From assembly GCA_942492905.1 (NCBI GenBank), contig OW818657.1, forward strand, positions 1,364,001-1,428,000: 64,000 bases of DNA. The letters are read 5' to 3'. The stretch's first letter is position 1, and every line of letters starts with the position of its first letter. The notes under the pieces are model-generated. The model made no database searches. It saw nothing but the letters and a program-made list of their open reading frames with translations, and was not told where the DNA came from. This document shows positions 51,987 to 60,515 of this stretch, one piece after another. The position numbers were made by a program, and so were the translations under genes. The DNA is from CAIZWU01 sp942492905 (GTDB taxonomy: Bacteria > Verrucomicrobiota > Verrucomicrobiia > Verrucomicrobiales > V1-33).

Positions 51987-52111
51987 ATTCTGAATCCGCG
52001 CGGGCATCGTTTAGGATATCCGTCTCCCCCCTTCCCAGAAAATCCGCGGAGCAGGCACAGGGAAAGACGGGGCCGCTCTTGCGTGCGGGCTGCACGGGCT
52101 TATCTGAAGCC

Positions 52112-53293
52112 ATGTCAGGTATCATCATCAAGCCCCGCGCCCGCATCTTCCATGGCCACGAATGGGTCTACGGCGCGGAAGTCCAGAAAATGTTCGGCGA
52201 CCCCCAGCCGGGCGACGTCATCACCCTCAAGGACTTCAAGGACCGCGGCCTTGGCAGCGCCATCTTCAATCCCAAGTCCCAGATCATCGCCCGCCGTTTC
52301 TCCCGGCACCGCGAGGACCTCACCCAGGAATTTTTTGTCCGCCGCCTCCGCCGCGCCCTCGCCTGGCGCAGCGAAATTCCGGATCTCGACATCCAGCTCT
52401 GCCGCATGGTCTGGAGCGAAAGTGATGGCCTGCCCGGCGTCATCATCGACCGGTATGGTGACCACTTTGTGCTCCAGACGCTGACGCTGGCCATGGACAA
52501 GCGGAAGGACCTCATTGCCGCCGCCCTGGTGGAGGTGTTCGCGCCACAATCCATCATCGAGCGCAACGACAGTCCCTCGCGCCTCGCTGAAGGCATGGAA
52601 ATCGTGACCGGCGTCCTTCACGGCACCGCACCGGAAGCCTTCCGCCTCACCACCCGCGATGGCCTCACCTTCCTGATCGATCTGGTGGACGGTCAAAAGA
52701 CCGGCATTTACCTCGACCAACTCGATAACTACCGCCTCACCGCCCGTCATGCGGCCGGCAAGCAGGTCCTGGACTGTTTCAGCAACCAAGGAGGCTTCGC
52801 GCTCGCCTGTGCCAAAGCCGGCGCCACCCACGTCACCTGCATTGATGCCAGTGAGTCTGCCATGGCCGCAGCCAAGGCCAATGCTGAAGCCATGGGCGTG
52901 GCCGACCGCATGGAATTTGTGGTGGGCAACGTGTTTGACTACCTGAAAGCCTCCGAAGCCGCCGGGACCAAATGGGACCTCATCATCCTGGATCCCCCCA
53001 GTTTTTCCCGCAGCAAAAAGACGGTGGGCGACGCCCTGCGCGGCTACAAGGAAATCCACCTCCGGGCGCTCAAACTCCTCCCCTCCGGAGGCAAACTGGC
53101 CACTTACTGCTGCTCGCATCACGTCAGCACCGGCGAGTTCACCGATGTCATCCTCGACGCCGCCGTGGATGCCAAAAAAACCTTGCGCCGTCTCGAAATC
53201 CACGCCCAGCGGGCCGACCATCCCGTGCTCCCCTCCATCCCGGAGAGCGAATACCTCCGCGGTTATCTCTACGAGTTGATGGCGGCATTCTGA
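52112..53293 (+). CDS. class I SAM-dependent rRNA methyltransferase, RlmI-like
   Basis: 393 residues from the ATG at 52112. N-terminal PUA domain (SGIIIKPRARIFHGHEWVYG, KDFKDRGLGSAIFNPKS), then a linker domain (SESDGLPGVIIDRYGDHFVL) and a Rossmann methyltransferase core: VDGQKTGIYLDQLDNY, VLDCFSNQGGFALACAKAGA (motif I), VTCIDASESAMAAAKANAE, and motif IV LIILDPPSFSRSKK. This matches the RlmI/RlmK-type (m5C) family that modifies 23S rRNA at C1962 in E. coli, but the catalytic Cys position was not checked, so I do not assign rlmI firmly. Alone on its strand; the sulfotransferase gene follows after 36 bp. Confidence 0.9.
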   Translation: MSGIIIKPRARIFHGHEWVYGAEVQKMFGDPQPGDVITLKDFKDRGLGSAIFNPKSQIIARRFSRHREDLTQEFFVRRLRRALAWRSEIPDLDIQLCRMVWSESDGLPGVIIDRYGDHFVLQTLTLAMDKRKDLIAAALVEVFAPQSIIERNDSPSRLAEGMEIVTGVLHGTAPEAFRLTTRDGLTFLIDLVDGQKTGIYLDQLDNYRLTARHAAGKQVLDCFSNQGGFALACAKAGATHVTCIDASESAMAAAKANAEAMGVADRMEFVVGNVFDYLKASEAAGTKWDLIILDPPSFSRSKKTVGDALRGYKEIHLRALKLLPSGGKLATYCCSHHVSTGEFTDVILDAAVDAKKTLRRLEIHAQRADHPVLPSIPESEYLRGYLYELMAAF

Positions 53294-53329
53294 GTTCGTT
53301 GTCCGTTTCTTCTACAGCCAGCATCTGCG

Positions 53330-54661
53330 ATGCCTTTTTCCGTTTTCCAGAAACTGACCGGCAGAAAAAAGCCGCCAGCGCAGGCACCTTCAGAGGTCGC
53401 GCTGCATCACCGGAACCTCTCCCTCATGGCGGCCCGGTTCTCCCCGGCCCGGCCGCTTTATTTCCTCCATGTGCCCAAGACCATGGGGACCGCCATCCGA
53501 TATGGTTTGGAAAACGGGATGGCCGGCAAGGAAGTGCTCTTTCCTTATCAGGAGCAGTATTATCCCCACCAGCTTGAACTGCCTGGCGGAGCGGCGGCTC
53601 TTGCCGAACCCAAATCCTGCTACTTCGGGCATTTCGGATGGGATCTGCCTGCGGTCTTGCCCGGCCGCCCATGGACCATCCTCACCGTGCTGCGGGATCC
53701 CAAAGACCGGTTGCTTTCACTGTTTGATTACTGCCGGCAGTTTGGTCAGCTCCCCAAAGATCTGATTCTGGAAGAGTGGCTTGAAGACAAGGTGCGCTGC
53801 CTTGACTTCATGATTTGTTATTTAGTGCCACAGCTCTGGAAAAACCCTGCGGCAGGCACTGCTGCGGTGGCCGCCGTGTTGGAGGACCACCTGCCTGCTG
53901 CCCTGGATAACCTGCGGCGCTGCACCGTGGTCGGCATCCAGGACGAGCCCCAGGCGACGTTGAATCTCATCAGTCATGCCACAGGCTGTCTCCTGCCGCC
54001 CGCAGAACAACGGGTGAACGCGTCCCGGCGCCAACATCGGCTGGAAAATATCAGTCCGAAGGCCGCCTCCCTGCTCGTCGGAGCCACCGCGGCTGAGGAA
54101 ATCCTTTATCAGGAGGGCAGACGCCTCTTCCGAGACCAATCGGACCGCCTGCTGGCGGAACTGGGGCTGGTATCAGGCACCGATGGGAATGACGTGGCCG
54201 CTCTGCTGACTTCCAAAACAGTGGCAGGGTTTTCCCGGACCGATCCTGCGGACGGAATCAAGTGGCAGCCCAAACAAAGTTATCCTGGGGGAAACCTGCA
54301 TTCCCGCGAGTTCCATGATAACATGGCCCTGCGCTGGACTGGCCCCGCTACCCATACGGAGTTCTATTTCAAACTTTCCCCGCAGGAATCCTGGAAAATA
54401 ACCATCCGCCTGCACCCCGCCACGCCGTCAGCCCACGCGCAGGCCGCAGCGCTCACCGTCGATGGCCATGAGGTGGCCCTGGAGCTGGAATCCTGGCCGG
54501 ATGGGCAGCCCCACACGCTCACCGGGCGCATTCCGCCTTCCGATCACCCCGCCGCATTGCGGAAATTCTGTCTCACCAGTCCGGTCAGCAAAGGCAATCA
54601 GGAATGGCGGCTGCTGGGACTTTGCCTCAAAGGAATGAACTTCGAGCGGGAGATTTCCTGA
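53330..54661 (+). CDS. sulfotransferase-like protein
   Basis: 443 residues. The 5'-phosphosulfate-binding loop is LYFLHVPKTMGTAIRYGLEN, and the 3'-phosphate motif LTVLRDPKDRLLSLFDYC, as in sulfotransferase family 2 proteins (PAPS-dependent, bacterial carbohydrate types). Later segments LDNLRRCTVVGIQDEPQATL and ENISPKAASLL follow the same family pattern. About 120 C-terminal residues beyond 320 form a beta-rich extra domain (EFYFKLSPQESWKITIRLHP). Candidate acceptors are glycans made by the GT2 genes directly downstream; this is inference from proximity. The RlmI-like gene ends 36 bp upstream. Confidence 0.8.
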   Translation: MPFSVFQKLTGRKKPPAQAPSEVALHHRNLSLMAARFSPARPLYFLHVPKTMGTAIRYGLENGMAGKEVLFPYQEQYYPHQLELPGGAAALAEPKSCYFGHFGWDLPAVLPGRPWTILTVLRDPKDRLLSLFDYCRQFGQLPKDLILEEWLEDKVRCLDFMICYLVPQLWKNPAAGTAAVAAVLEDHLPAALDNLRRCTVVGIQDEPQATLNLISHATGCLLPPAEQRVNASRRQHRLENISPKAASLLVGATAAEEILYQEGRRLFRDQSDRLLAELGLVSGTDGNDVAALLTSKTVAGFSRTDPADGIKWQPKQSYPGGNLHSREFHDNMALRWTGPATHTEFYFKLSPQESWKITIRLHPATPSAHAQAAALTVDGHEVALELESWPDGQPHTLTGRIPPSDHPAALRKFCLTSPVSKGNQEWRLLGLCLKGMNFEREIS

Positions 54662-54790
54662 CTGGCATTTTTCCTGCAGAGTGATAGCGGGAAACTGTCC
54701 GTGAGACAGCTAGGAGTCGTCTTTGCCCGCTTGAATCCCGGCGTCAGCTATATCTAGTCAGCAATCGGCCGCTCCCGATGCCCAACCCCC

Positions 54791-56308
54791 ATGGCCAGCC
54801 CTGCGACAAGCCTCCTCTCCGTGCCTGCTTCTCCTGGCGCATCTGAAGGTCCATCGGTTTCCGTCATCATCCCCCTTGAGTTCCACCGCGGCCAGGCCGG
54901 GAATTGCCTCGAGCTTTGGCTTTCCGGCCAAACCTATCCGAGGGAGGATTTCGAAATTATCCTGGCGTGTCCGCCTGACTTTCCGCAGGACCAACGGCAG
55001 GCGATTCAGGAAAAACTGGCTCCCTGGGACCGGTTGGTGGAGTTTCCCTGCCCGCATGACATTGCGTTGGTGGAGCAGGGAGCCAGGTTGGCCAAGGGCC
55101 GGTTTTTCTTCTTCACGGAGTCACACGTCCTGCCGGAACCGGACACCTTGGAGCGCGTGATGCAGGCTTTCGGGGACCATCCGGAATGGGCGGGATTCAG
55201 CCTCCAATCCGTGCCGATCACCCATAACTTCCTGAGTGAAATCGAAGCCCGGTTTTATTCTCCGGTCATCCATCAGGGGTTGAGCGGGCACCCGTGGTGC
55301 AAGGTGCTGGATCAATGTTTTGCGGTGCGCCGCGTTCCCTATTTTGAGGCGATTGGTTTCCAGGCGGAGTTCGGGCATTATTCGGAGTGGGTGCTGGCCG
55401 CCCGGTTTCATGTGCTCGGCCATCGGATCGGCTATTTGCCGGAAGGGAAGATCAACCACTATTACATCGGCGAACTTCACGATCTGGAGGAATTCACGGC
55501 CGACTTTGCCGCCGGGCATTGGCAGTGGTTTCTGCAATCTGCCAACGATCCCACCCGGGCGTTGATGCAGGAACCGCCCGGGTATGCCCAGCGCTTTGAA
55601 AACCGGCGGCCGCTGGCGCAGGCTCTGGCCAATGTCGCCCAAAGCTCGCCCCCGGCGGCGGGTGTCCGTACGCATTGGAAGTTGGCAGGCTGGTTCGGTC
55701 TCCGTGGTGTGATTTGGTTATCCCGCTGGAAATATTGGACGGCCAAAGTCCGGCTGCTTTGGCGGTGCTGGCGGAAAAAGCCTTCCGCCCTGGCGGCATT
55801 GATCGATCTGAACGACGCCATTGTGGCCATCACCCAGCAAAAGGAACTGCTGAAGTTACCTGCTCCGGATGCAGCGCCGCTGCCCGTTGAGGGCGAATGG
55901 ACCCCTCATTCCAACCAGTCCATTCCCGTGCTGGGACTATTCGCCCCGGAACAGACTACAGGTCAGATATTCTGCTGGAGCCAGCCGGCGGCCCTGATGG
56001 AACTCGATCTGCCGCCGGGACGTTATCATTTGGAACTGGAATGGCTTGCTCTCCGGCCTGACCTGGTGGAACCGCAGCTGTTTCTCAATGAGCGGCCCGT
56101 GCCCAGGGAGAAACAGCGGCGTTTCAAGTTCCGCGTCCGCTGCTCCTGGCATCAGAAAACCCACCATCCCCTGCGTCTGGCATGGACTTGTCCGGGCTTC
56201 CCTGCTGCGGATGACAACCGCCTGCTGGCCTTGCCGCTGGCTAGGATTTCATGGAAACCGCACACGCCTGGTCCTGTGACCGAATCCGCCGATGCCGAAG
56301 CTCCGTGA
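54791..56308 (+). CDS. glycosyltransferase family 2 with C-terminal beta-rich domain
   Basis: 505 residues. N-terminal GT-A fold: SVSVIIPLEFHRGQAGNCLE, YPREDFEIILACPPDF, and ALVEQGARLAKGRFFFFTESHVLP, where the TESH-type motif takes the place of the usual D-x-D. Then the acceptor part (FSLQSVPITHNFLSEIEARFY, WCKVLDQCFAVRRVPYF, HYSEWVLAARFHVLGHRIGY). The last 150 residues form a beta-rich module (MELDLPPGRYHLELEW, RRFKFRVRCSWHQKTHHPLR). The 3' end overlaps the next GT2 by 17 bp. First of three consecutive GT2 genes. Confidence 0.85.
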   Translation: MASPATSLLSVPASPGASEGPSVSVIIPLEFHRGQAGNCLELWLSGQTYPREDFEIILACPPDFPQDQRQAIQEKLAPWDRLVEFPCPHDIALVEQGARLAKGRFFFFTESHVLPEPDTLERVMQAFGDHPEWAGFSLQSVPITHNFLSEIEARFYSPVIHQGLSGHPWCKVLDQCFAVRRVPYFEAIGFQAEFGHYSEWVLAARFHVLGHRIGYLPEGKINHYYIGELHDLEEFTADFAAGHWQWFLQSANDPTRALMQEPPGYAQRFENRRPLAQALANVAQSSPPAAGVRTHWKLAGWFGLRGVIWLSRWKYWTAKVRLLWRCWRKKPSALAALIDLNDAIVAITQQKELLKLPAPDAAPLPVEGEWTPHSNQSIPVLGLFAPEQTTGQIFCWSQPAALMELDLPPGRYHLELEWLALRPDLVEPQLFLNERPVPREKQRRFKFRVRCSWHQKTHHPLRLAWTCPGFPAADDNRLLALPLARISWKPHTPGPVTESADAEAP

Positions 56309-57557
56309 AATCATCAGCCGGCTTCTGGCGAAGCAAATCGTGAAGGATCCGGCCCGGAATCCTGAAGGGGCGGCCATGGCTCAAACCGTGCTCAGCCAGC
56401 AGGAGACCATGGAACGCCTGCGTCAGGCAGAACAACACCGGTCCATCCTTCAGCGGAAGCTCAAAGACAGACTCAAACAGGCCAAACGCGAGGCTGCGCA
56501 GTACAAGGATGAGGCCCGACTCACCAAGAGGGAGCTGAAACACAGCCAGGCACTTTGTGAGGAGCAAGGTCAGTTGCTGGACTTTTACCGCCCGTTTACC
56601 CCGCGCCGCGGAGGGGATGGATCCGGCGAGGCACATGATACGCTCATGTCTCCCCAAAACCGGGCCCGCAAAGAAAAAAAGGCCTGGAAGTCCCACTGGA
56701 TGCGGCTGGGGGTGCTCTACCAGCATCCTCCACGGCCCATGCTCGTCCCGCCGGTGCCTTTGGCCGCCCTGCCGGACCATCCGCCGTCGATGGTCATCGT
56801 GACCCCGTCCTACAATCAGGCGGTGTTTCTGGAGCGGACCATGCAGAGCGTGCTCGGCCAGCAGTATCCAAATCTGGAATACATCGTCATGGACGGCGGT
56901 TCCACGGATGACTCGGTTCCGGTGATCCAGCAACACGCGGACCGGCTGGCGTATTGGCAGAGCGGCCGGGATGGCGGTCAATCCGCCGCGGTCCACGCGG
57001 GTTTCCAGAAGTCCCGGGCGGAGATCATGGCCTGGCTGAACTCTGACGATCTGCTGCTGCCCGGCACCCTCGCTTATGTGGCGGCTTATTTCTCCCGGCA
57101 TCCGGAGGTGGACTGCATTTATGGGCACCGCGTGCTGATCAATGAAGCGGATCACGAGGTTGGGCGCTGGTTCCTGCCGGCGCATGATCCCAACATGTTA
57201 TTATGGGCCGACTACATTCCGCAGGAAACCTGGTTTTGGCGGCGTTCTGCCTACGAAAAGGCCGGGGGGGTGGACCCATCCTTCCGGTTTGCCCTCGATT
57301 GGGATCTGCTGCTCCGCATGCAGCGGAGTGGGGCCGTGTTCAAACGCCTCCCCGCCTTTCTCGGGGCCTTCCGGGTGCACCAGGCACAGAAAAGCCAGGC
57401 AGAGCTGAACGATATTGGCGCTGCGGAAGGCGCGTTGCTCCGGGCCAGGGAACTGGGCGCAGCCTTCACCAAAGGGGAGTTGGAACGCCGCTGCACCGCC
57501 TTTCAAATCCGCGCCCTGCGCACCATGCGGTTATGGAAACTTGGCATCAAATGGTAA
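56292..57557 (+). CDS. glycosyltransferase family 2 with N-terminal coiled coil
   Basis: 421 residues. The first 110 residues form a charged coiled coil (LRQAEQHRSILQRKLKDRLK, REAAQYKDEARLTKRELKH). The GT-A domain starts near 165: MVIVTPSYNQAVFLERTMQS, LEYIVMDGGSTDDSVPVIQ, GQSAAVHAGFQKSRAEIMAW, LNSDDLLLPGT (D-x-D type metal motif N-S-D-D), and DWDLLLRMQRSGAVFKRLP. Typical of GT2 enzymes making surface glycans. Overlaps the previous gene by 17 bp and the next by 7 bp, which indicates a tightly coupled operon. Confidence 0.9.
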   Translation: MPKLREIISRLLAKQIVKDPARNPEGAAMAQTVLSQQETMERLRQAEQHRSILQRKLKDRLKQAKREAAQYKDEARLTKRELKHSQALCEEQGQLLDFYRPFTPRRGGDGSGEAHDTLMSPQNRARKEKKAWKSHWMRLGVLYQHPPRPMLVPPVPLAALPDHPPSMVIVTPSYNQAVFLERTMQSVLGQQYPNLEYIVMDGGSTDDSVPVIQQHADRLAYWQSGRDGGQSAAVHAGFQKSRAEIMAWLNSDDLLLPGTLAYVAAYFSRHPEVDCIYGHRVLINEADHEVGRWFLPAHDPNMLLWADYIPQETWFWRRSAYEKAGGVDPSFRFALDWDLLLRMQRSGAVFKRLPAFLGAFRVHQAQKSQAELNDIGAAEGALLRARELGAAFTKGELERRCTAFQIRALRTMRLWKLGIKW

Positions 57558-58294
57558 AAACCCTCCAGTCCATTCTCGGCAGATTCCGCCGCCTCAAGCC
57601 GTCCAACGCTGCGGCAGGTGACGCTCCGCTATTCAGCATCATCATTCCGATCTGCCATCCCGGAGCCAAGCTGCAGAAGTCCTTGGAATCACTGCTGGCA
57701 CAGCCTGGGGTCACCATCCAAGTCCTGGTCGCGGAGTATGGGGAATGCCCTGAAGCCCGTGCCGCCATGGAGGCCTTCTCCGGGGATCTCACGCATATCC
57801 TCATGGATGCGCCCGGGGTTTACCGGGGCATGAACGAGGGAATCGCCAAGGCCACCGGCCGCATCTTTTATTTTCTGGGCGCGGGCGACCGGTTGCGCCC
57901 CGGGATCCTGGCTGAAATCCACGCGGCCTATCACTGGGGCGGCTCCCTGCTCGTGTATGGGGATGTCTTCATGGAAGACCTGCAGATCATTTACGATGGC
58001 CCGTTTGATGCCAAAAAGCTGCGCAAAAAAAACATCTGCCACCAAGCCATTTTCTACAGCCGCCGGGTGTTTGAACGGCATGGCTCCTACGACCTCCGTT
58101 ACCCTCTGCTGGCCGACTACGCCTACAATCTGCGGGCCTTTGGGGATCCGGGAACGGAGAAACACTATCATGCATTGACGATAGCCGACTACGAAGGGGG
58201 CGGTTTGAGTGCGAATGGCCAGGACGATGCGTTCATGAAGGACCGTCCCGGCCTGAACCAGCGCTATCTTCCCCTGAAGGCGGGCAAGGCCTGA
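57551..58294 (+). CDS. glycosyltransferase family 2 (short)
   Basis: 247 residues from the ATG at 57551 (an in-frame ATG at 57533 would lengthen the overlap with the preceding gene to 25 bp). GT-A start LFSIIIPICHPGAKLQKSLE, then TIQVLVAEYGECPEA, GMNEGIAKATGRIFYFLGAG with the D of GDRL after it (taking the place of the D-x-D), LVYGDVFMEDLQIIYDGPF, and HQAIFYSRRVFERHGSYDLR. It resembles GT2 enzymes such as those of the colanic acid/WcaA-like branch. Last gene of the sulfotransferase/GT2 cluster; convergent with the next lipoprotein gene. Confidence 0.88.
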   Translation: MVKTLQSILGRFRRLKPSNAAAGDAPLFSIIIPICHPGAKLQKSLESLLAQPGVTIQVLVAEYGECPEARAAMEAFSGDLTHILMDAPGVYRGMNEGIAKATGRIFYFLGAGDRLRPGILAEIHAAYHWGGSLLVYGDVFMEDLQIIYDGPFDAKKLRKKNICHQAIFYSRRVFERHGSYDLRYPLLADYAYNLRAFGDPGTEKHYHALTIADYEGGGLSANGQDDAFMKDRPGLNQRYLPLKAGKA

Positions 58295-58328
58295 GAATGG
58301 GATGCAGTCAGAGTGATTCCGGCCTGAG

Positions 58329-58991
58329 TCAGGGTGGAGCCTGCAGTGCGGCGATGCGGGCGTCCAATGCGCTGATTTTCAGACGCTCGGCTTTCAGGGC
58401 GGCGGTGACTTTGGTGCGGAAGTCTGCCAACTCGGTTTCAGTCAGGATGGCGGGAATCTGGAAGGGCTCGTCCCCGGGGGCGCGATACCGGGCAATGGCC
58501 GTCTCAAGATCAATCAGCAGGGTTTCATCGCGCTGGAGACCGGCCTGCAGGCGGGCCGCGATGTCAGCGGGGGCAGGTTGGGCGGACGATGGGGGGGCGG
58601 CGCGGGCGCGGCGGGATTCGAGCAGCTGGATCAGAATTTCGCGTTCGATCCGGAAATAGCCGCGCTCCAGAAAATGGTGCAGATAGTAAAGCTGGCCGGG
58701 CTCAAGGGTGTCAGGGTCGAGGGCGAGAAAGTCGTCGAAATGGTTCTCGACGTGGAGTTGCTGGAGGCCGGCCAGTTCCTCACGCAGGCTGGCCAGTTGT
58801 GTCCTGACAGATGCCGAGGCCTCAAGCCAGCGGTGCACGTCCGGCGAAGGATTGGAATTCCGGCGCGGTTCCACGGGTGGGGCCACATAGACCACTCCGC
58901 CGGGCGGGCCGGGGTTTTCCTCCAGCGGACCGCAGGCTGTCAGCGTAAGAATGGCCGGGAGAAAGGCAGCGATGGAGGCACGCGGGGTCAT
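58329..58991 (-). CDS. lipoprotein with helical C-terminus, unknown function
   Basis: 220 residues from the ATG at 58991; the lipobox LTLTAC follows a hydrophobic signal (RASIAAFLPAI). After a Pro-rich linker (PPGGVVYVAPPVEPRR) the protein is helical (SASVRTQLASLREELAGLQQ and FRTKVTAALKAERLKISALD). The start ATG overlaps the stop of the upstream PQQ-propeller gene by 4 bp, so the two are translationally coupled. Not recognised. A small periplasmic accessory of the propeller protein is plausible by position. Confidence 0.75.
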   Translation of the reverse strand: MTPRASIAAFLPAILTLTACGPLEENPGPPGGVVYVAPPVEPRRNSNPSPDVHRWLEASASVRTQLASLREELAGLQQLHVENHFDDFLALDPDTLEPGQLYYLHHFLERGYFRIEREILIQLLESRRARAAPPSSAQPAPADIAARLQAGLQRDETLLIDLETAIARYRAPGDEPFQIPAILTETELADFRTKVTAALKAERLKISALDARIAALQAPP

Positions 58992-60412
58992 GGTTTGGAC
59001 CGGAGATCGTAGCAAATCAGCCGCGGAGGCAGACCGGTGACGCGGTCGTCATCATTCTGCATCACATAGAGCAGGCCCCGGCTGAGGGCGGGCAGGGTCC
59101 AGGTTTGCTGGGCCGTGAAGAGCTGGGCGGTGGCGGCGCGTCTGGCTCCCGCAGGAGAGAGGTCGAGCCAGCACAGGGTGCCCCATTCGCCGAGGCAGAG
59201 GAAGCGGCTTCCCACCTTCAACAGACTGGCGCGGTAGAGGCTCATGGGCAGTTTTTGCCCATCCAGGGCCACGTATTCCCACTCCATTTTTTCGTGCCAC
59301 AGTTGGCGGCCGGTGGCGGCTTCATGACAGACCAGCTCGCAGGAGCGGTCTTTTTCGCCGGAGAAGGCGTAGAGGTGGTTATCGTGATAGACCGGGGTCA
59401 TCCAATGGCAGCCAAATGTCGGCACACTCCAGACCGGGGAGAGTTTGCCCTTGGCGTCGGTCCGCAGCATCACTCCGCCATTCTGATCGTGATCGCGGTC
59501 CACATAAGCATGGGAAATGAAGACCTGGTTTGCGCCGCAGAGCACCGGCGAGGAGGCGTTCACGCTGGGGTAACGGCGTGCCCTCCAGGGAAAGGTGCTT
59601 TCCAGCTTCCCGGTCTCAGGATCCACCACCACCAGGCCGCCGGTGGAAGGTTCGCTCTTTCCTCCCGTGAAAAACAGAACGCGGTCCGTGCCATGCCACT
59701 TCGCTGCGATCGGCGAGGAGTAGCTTTGTCCCCAGGGATGTTTGACGATCCATTTTTCCTCTCCGGTCTGGCGGTCAAACGCGACCACACATTGGCCGTC
59801 CCCGCCGCCCACATTCACCAGAACCAGGCCGCCCTGCACAATCGGGCTGGAGCCGGAGCCGAAGAAGTATTTGGGCACAGCATATTTCTTTTCGCAGTCC
59901 ACTTCCCACAGCAGCTTGCCGGTAACCAGGTCGACGCATTTCAGCCAACTGGTCACGCCAAACGTGTAAATTTTCCCTTCGCTGATGACCGGGCCGGCGC
60001 GCGGGCCATCGCTGTAGCCGAAATCATCGGTGTATTCCGCCGGGTAGGAGTAAGTCCAAATCCGCTTCCCGGTCTCCGGTTCAAGGCAATCCAAGGTCTC
60101 GGCGCCCTTGATCCGGTGAAACAACACCAAATGGCCCTCCGCGATCGCGGGACTCGCATAACCACTGCCTTTCCGGCATTCCCAGACCACCGGCGGACCC
60201 GTCACGGGAAAATCCTGACGAATCCCCGTCTCCCCGGAAACCGGAGTATCCTTCGGTCCCTGAAAGCGTGGCCAGTCTTCAGCTGCGGCTCCGACGGCGT
60301 GTGGCTGAGGAGCGGCCCGGAATGTCAATCCCTCCCACGTGGTGGCCGGCCCGCCCAGCAGTGGTCCATTCCAGAATCCCAGCAACAATCCGATCGGAAG
60401 AAAATGACGCAT
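58988..60412 (-). CDS. PQQ-type beta-propeller secreted protein
   Basis: 474 residues from the ATG at 60412. Signal peptide (FLPIGLLLGFWNGPLLGG), then beta-propeller repeats of the PQQ/quinoprotein type: DWPRFQGPKDTPVSGE, LDCLEPETGKRIWTYSYP, CVDLVTGKLLWEVDCEKKY, VVAFDRQTGEEKWIVKHPWG, GLVVVDPETGKLESTFPW and CHEAATGRQLWHEKMEWEY. Such propellers are abundant in planctomycetes and verrucomicrobia, and most lack bound PQQ; no cofactor site is obvious. Located in the periplasm or outer face. Stop overlaps the start of the lipoprotein gene by 4 bp. Confidence 0.9.
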   Translation of the reverse strand: MRHFLPIGLLLGFWNGPLLGGPATTWEGLTFRAAPQPHAVGAAAEDWPRFQGPKDTPVSGETGIRQDFPVTGPPVVWECRKGSGYASPAIAEGHLVLFHRIKGAETLDCLEPETGKRIWTYSYPAEYTDDFGYSDGPRAGPVISEGKIYTFGVTSWLKCVDLVTGKLLWEVDCEKKYAVPKYFFGSGSSPIVQGGLVLVNVGGGDGQCVVAFDRQTGEEKWIVKHPWGQSYSSPIAAKWHGTDRVLFFTGGKSEPSTGGLVVVDPETGKLESTFPWRARRYPSVNASSPVLCGANQVFISHAYVDRDHDQNGGVMLRTDAKGKLSPVWSVPTFGCHWMTPVYHDNHLYAFSGEKDRSCELVCHEAATGRQLWHEKMEWEYVALDGQKLPMSLYRASLLKVGSRFLCLGEWGTLCWLDLSPAGARRAATAQLFTAQQTWTLPALSRGLLYVMQNDDDRVTGLPPRLICYDLRSKP

Positions 60413-60515
60413 GGGCGACCATGGCACAGCCTGGGAGCCTGCGGAAAGCAGGAAAATGCGCCGGTGTATCCCTTCGTTTCCCAGAAATTGGGGGCAGGTG
60501 CCGCAGTGGCAGATC

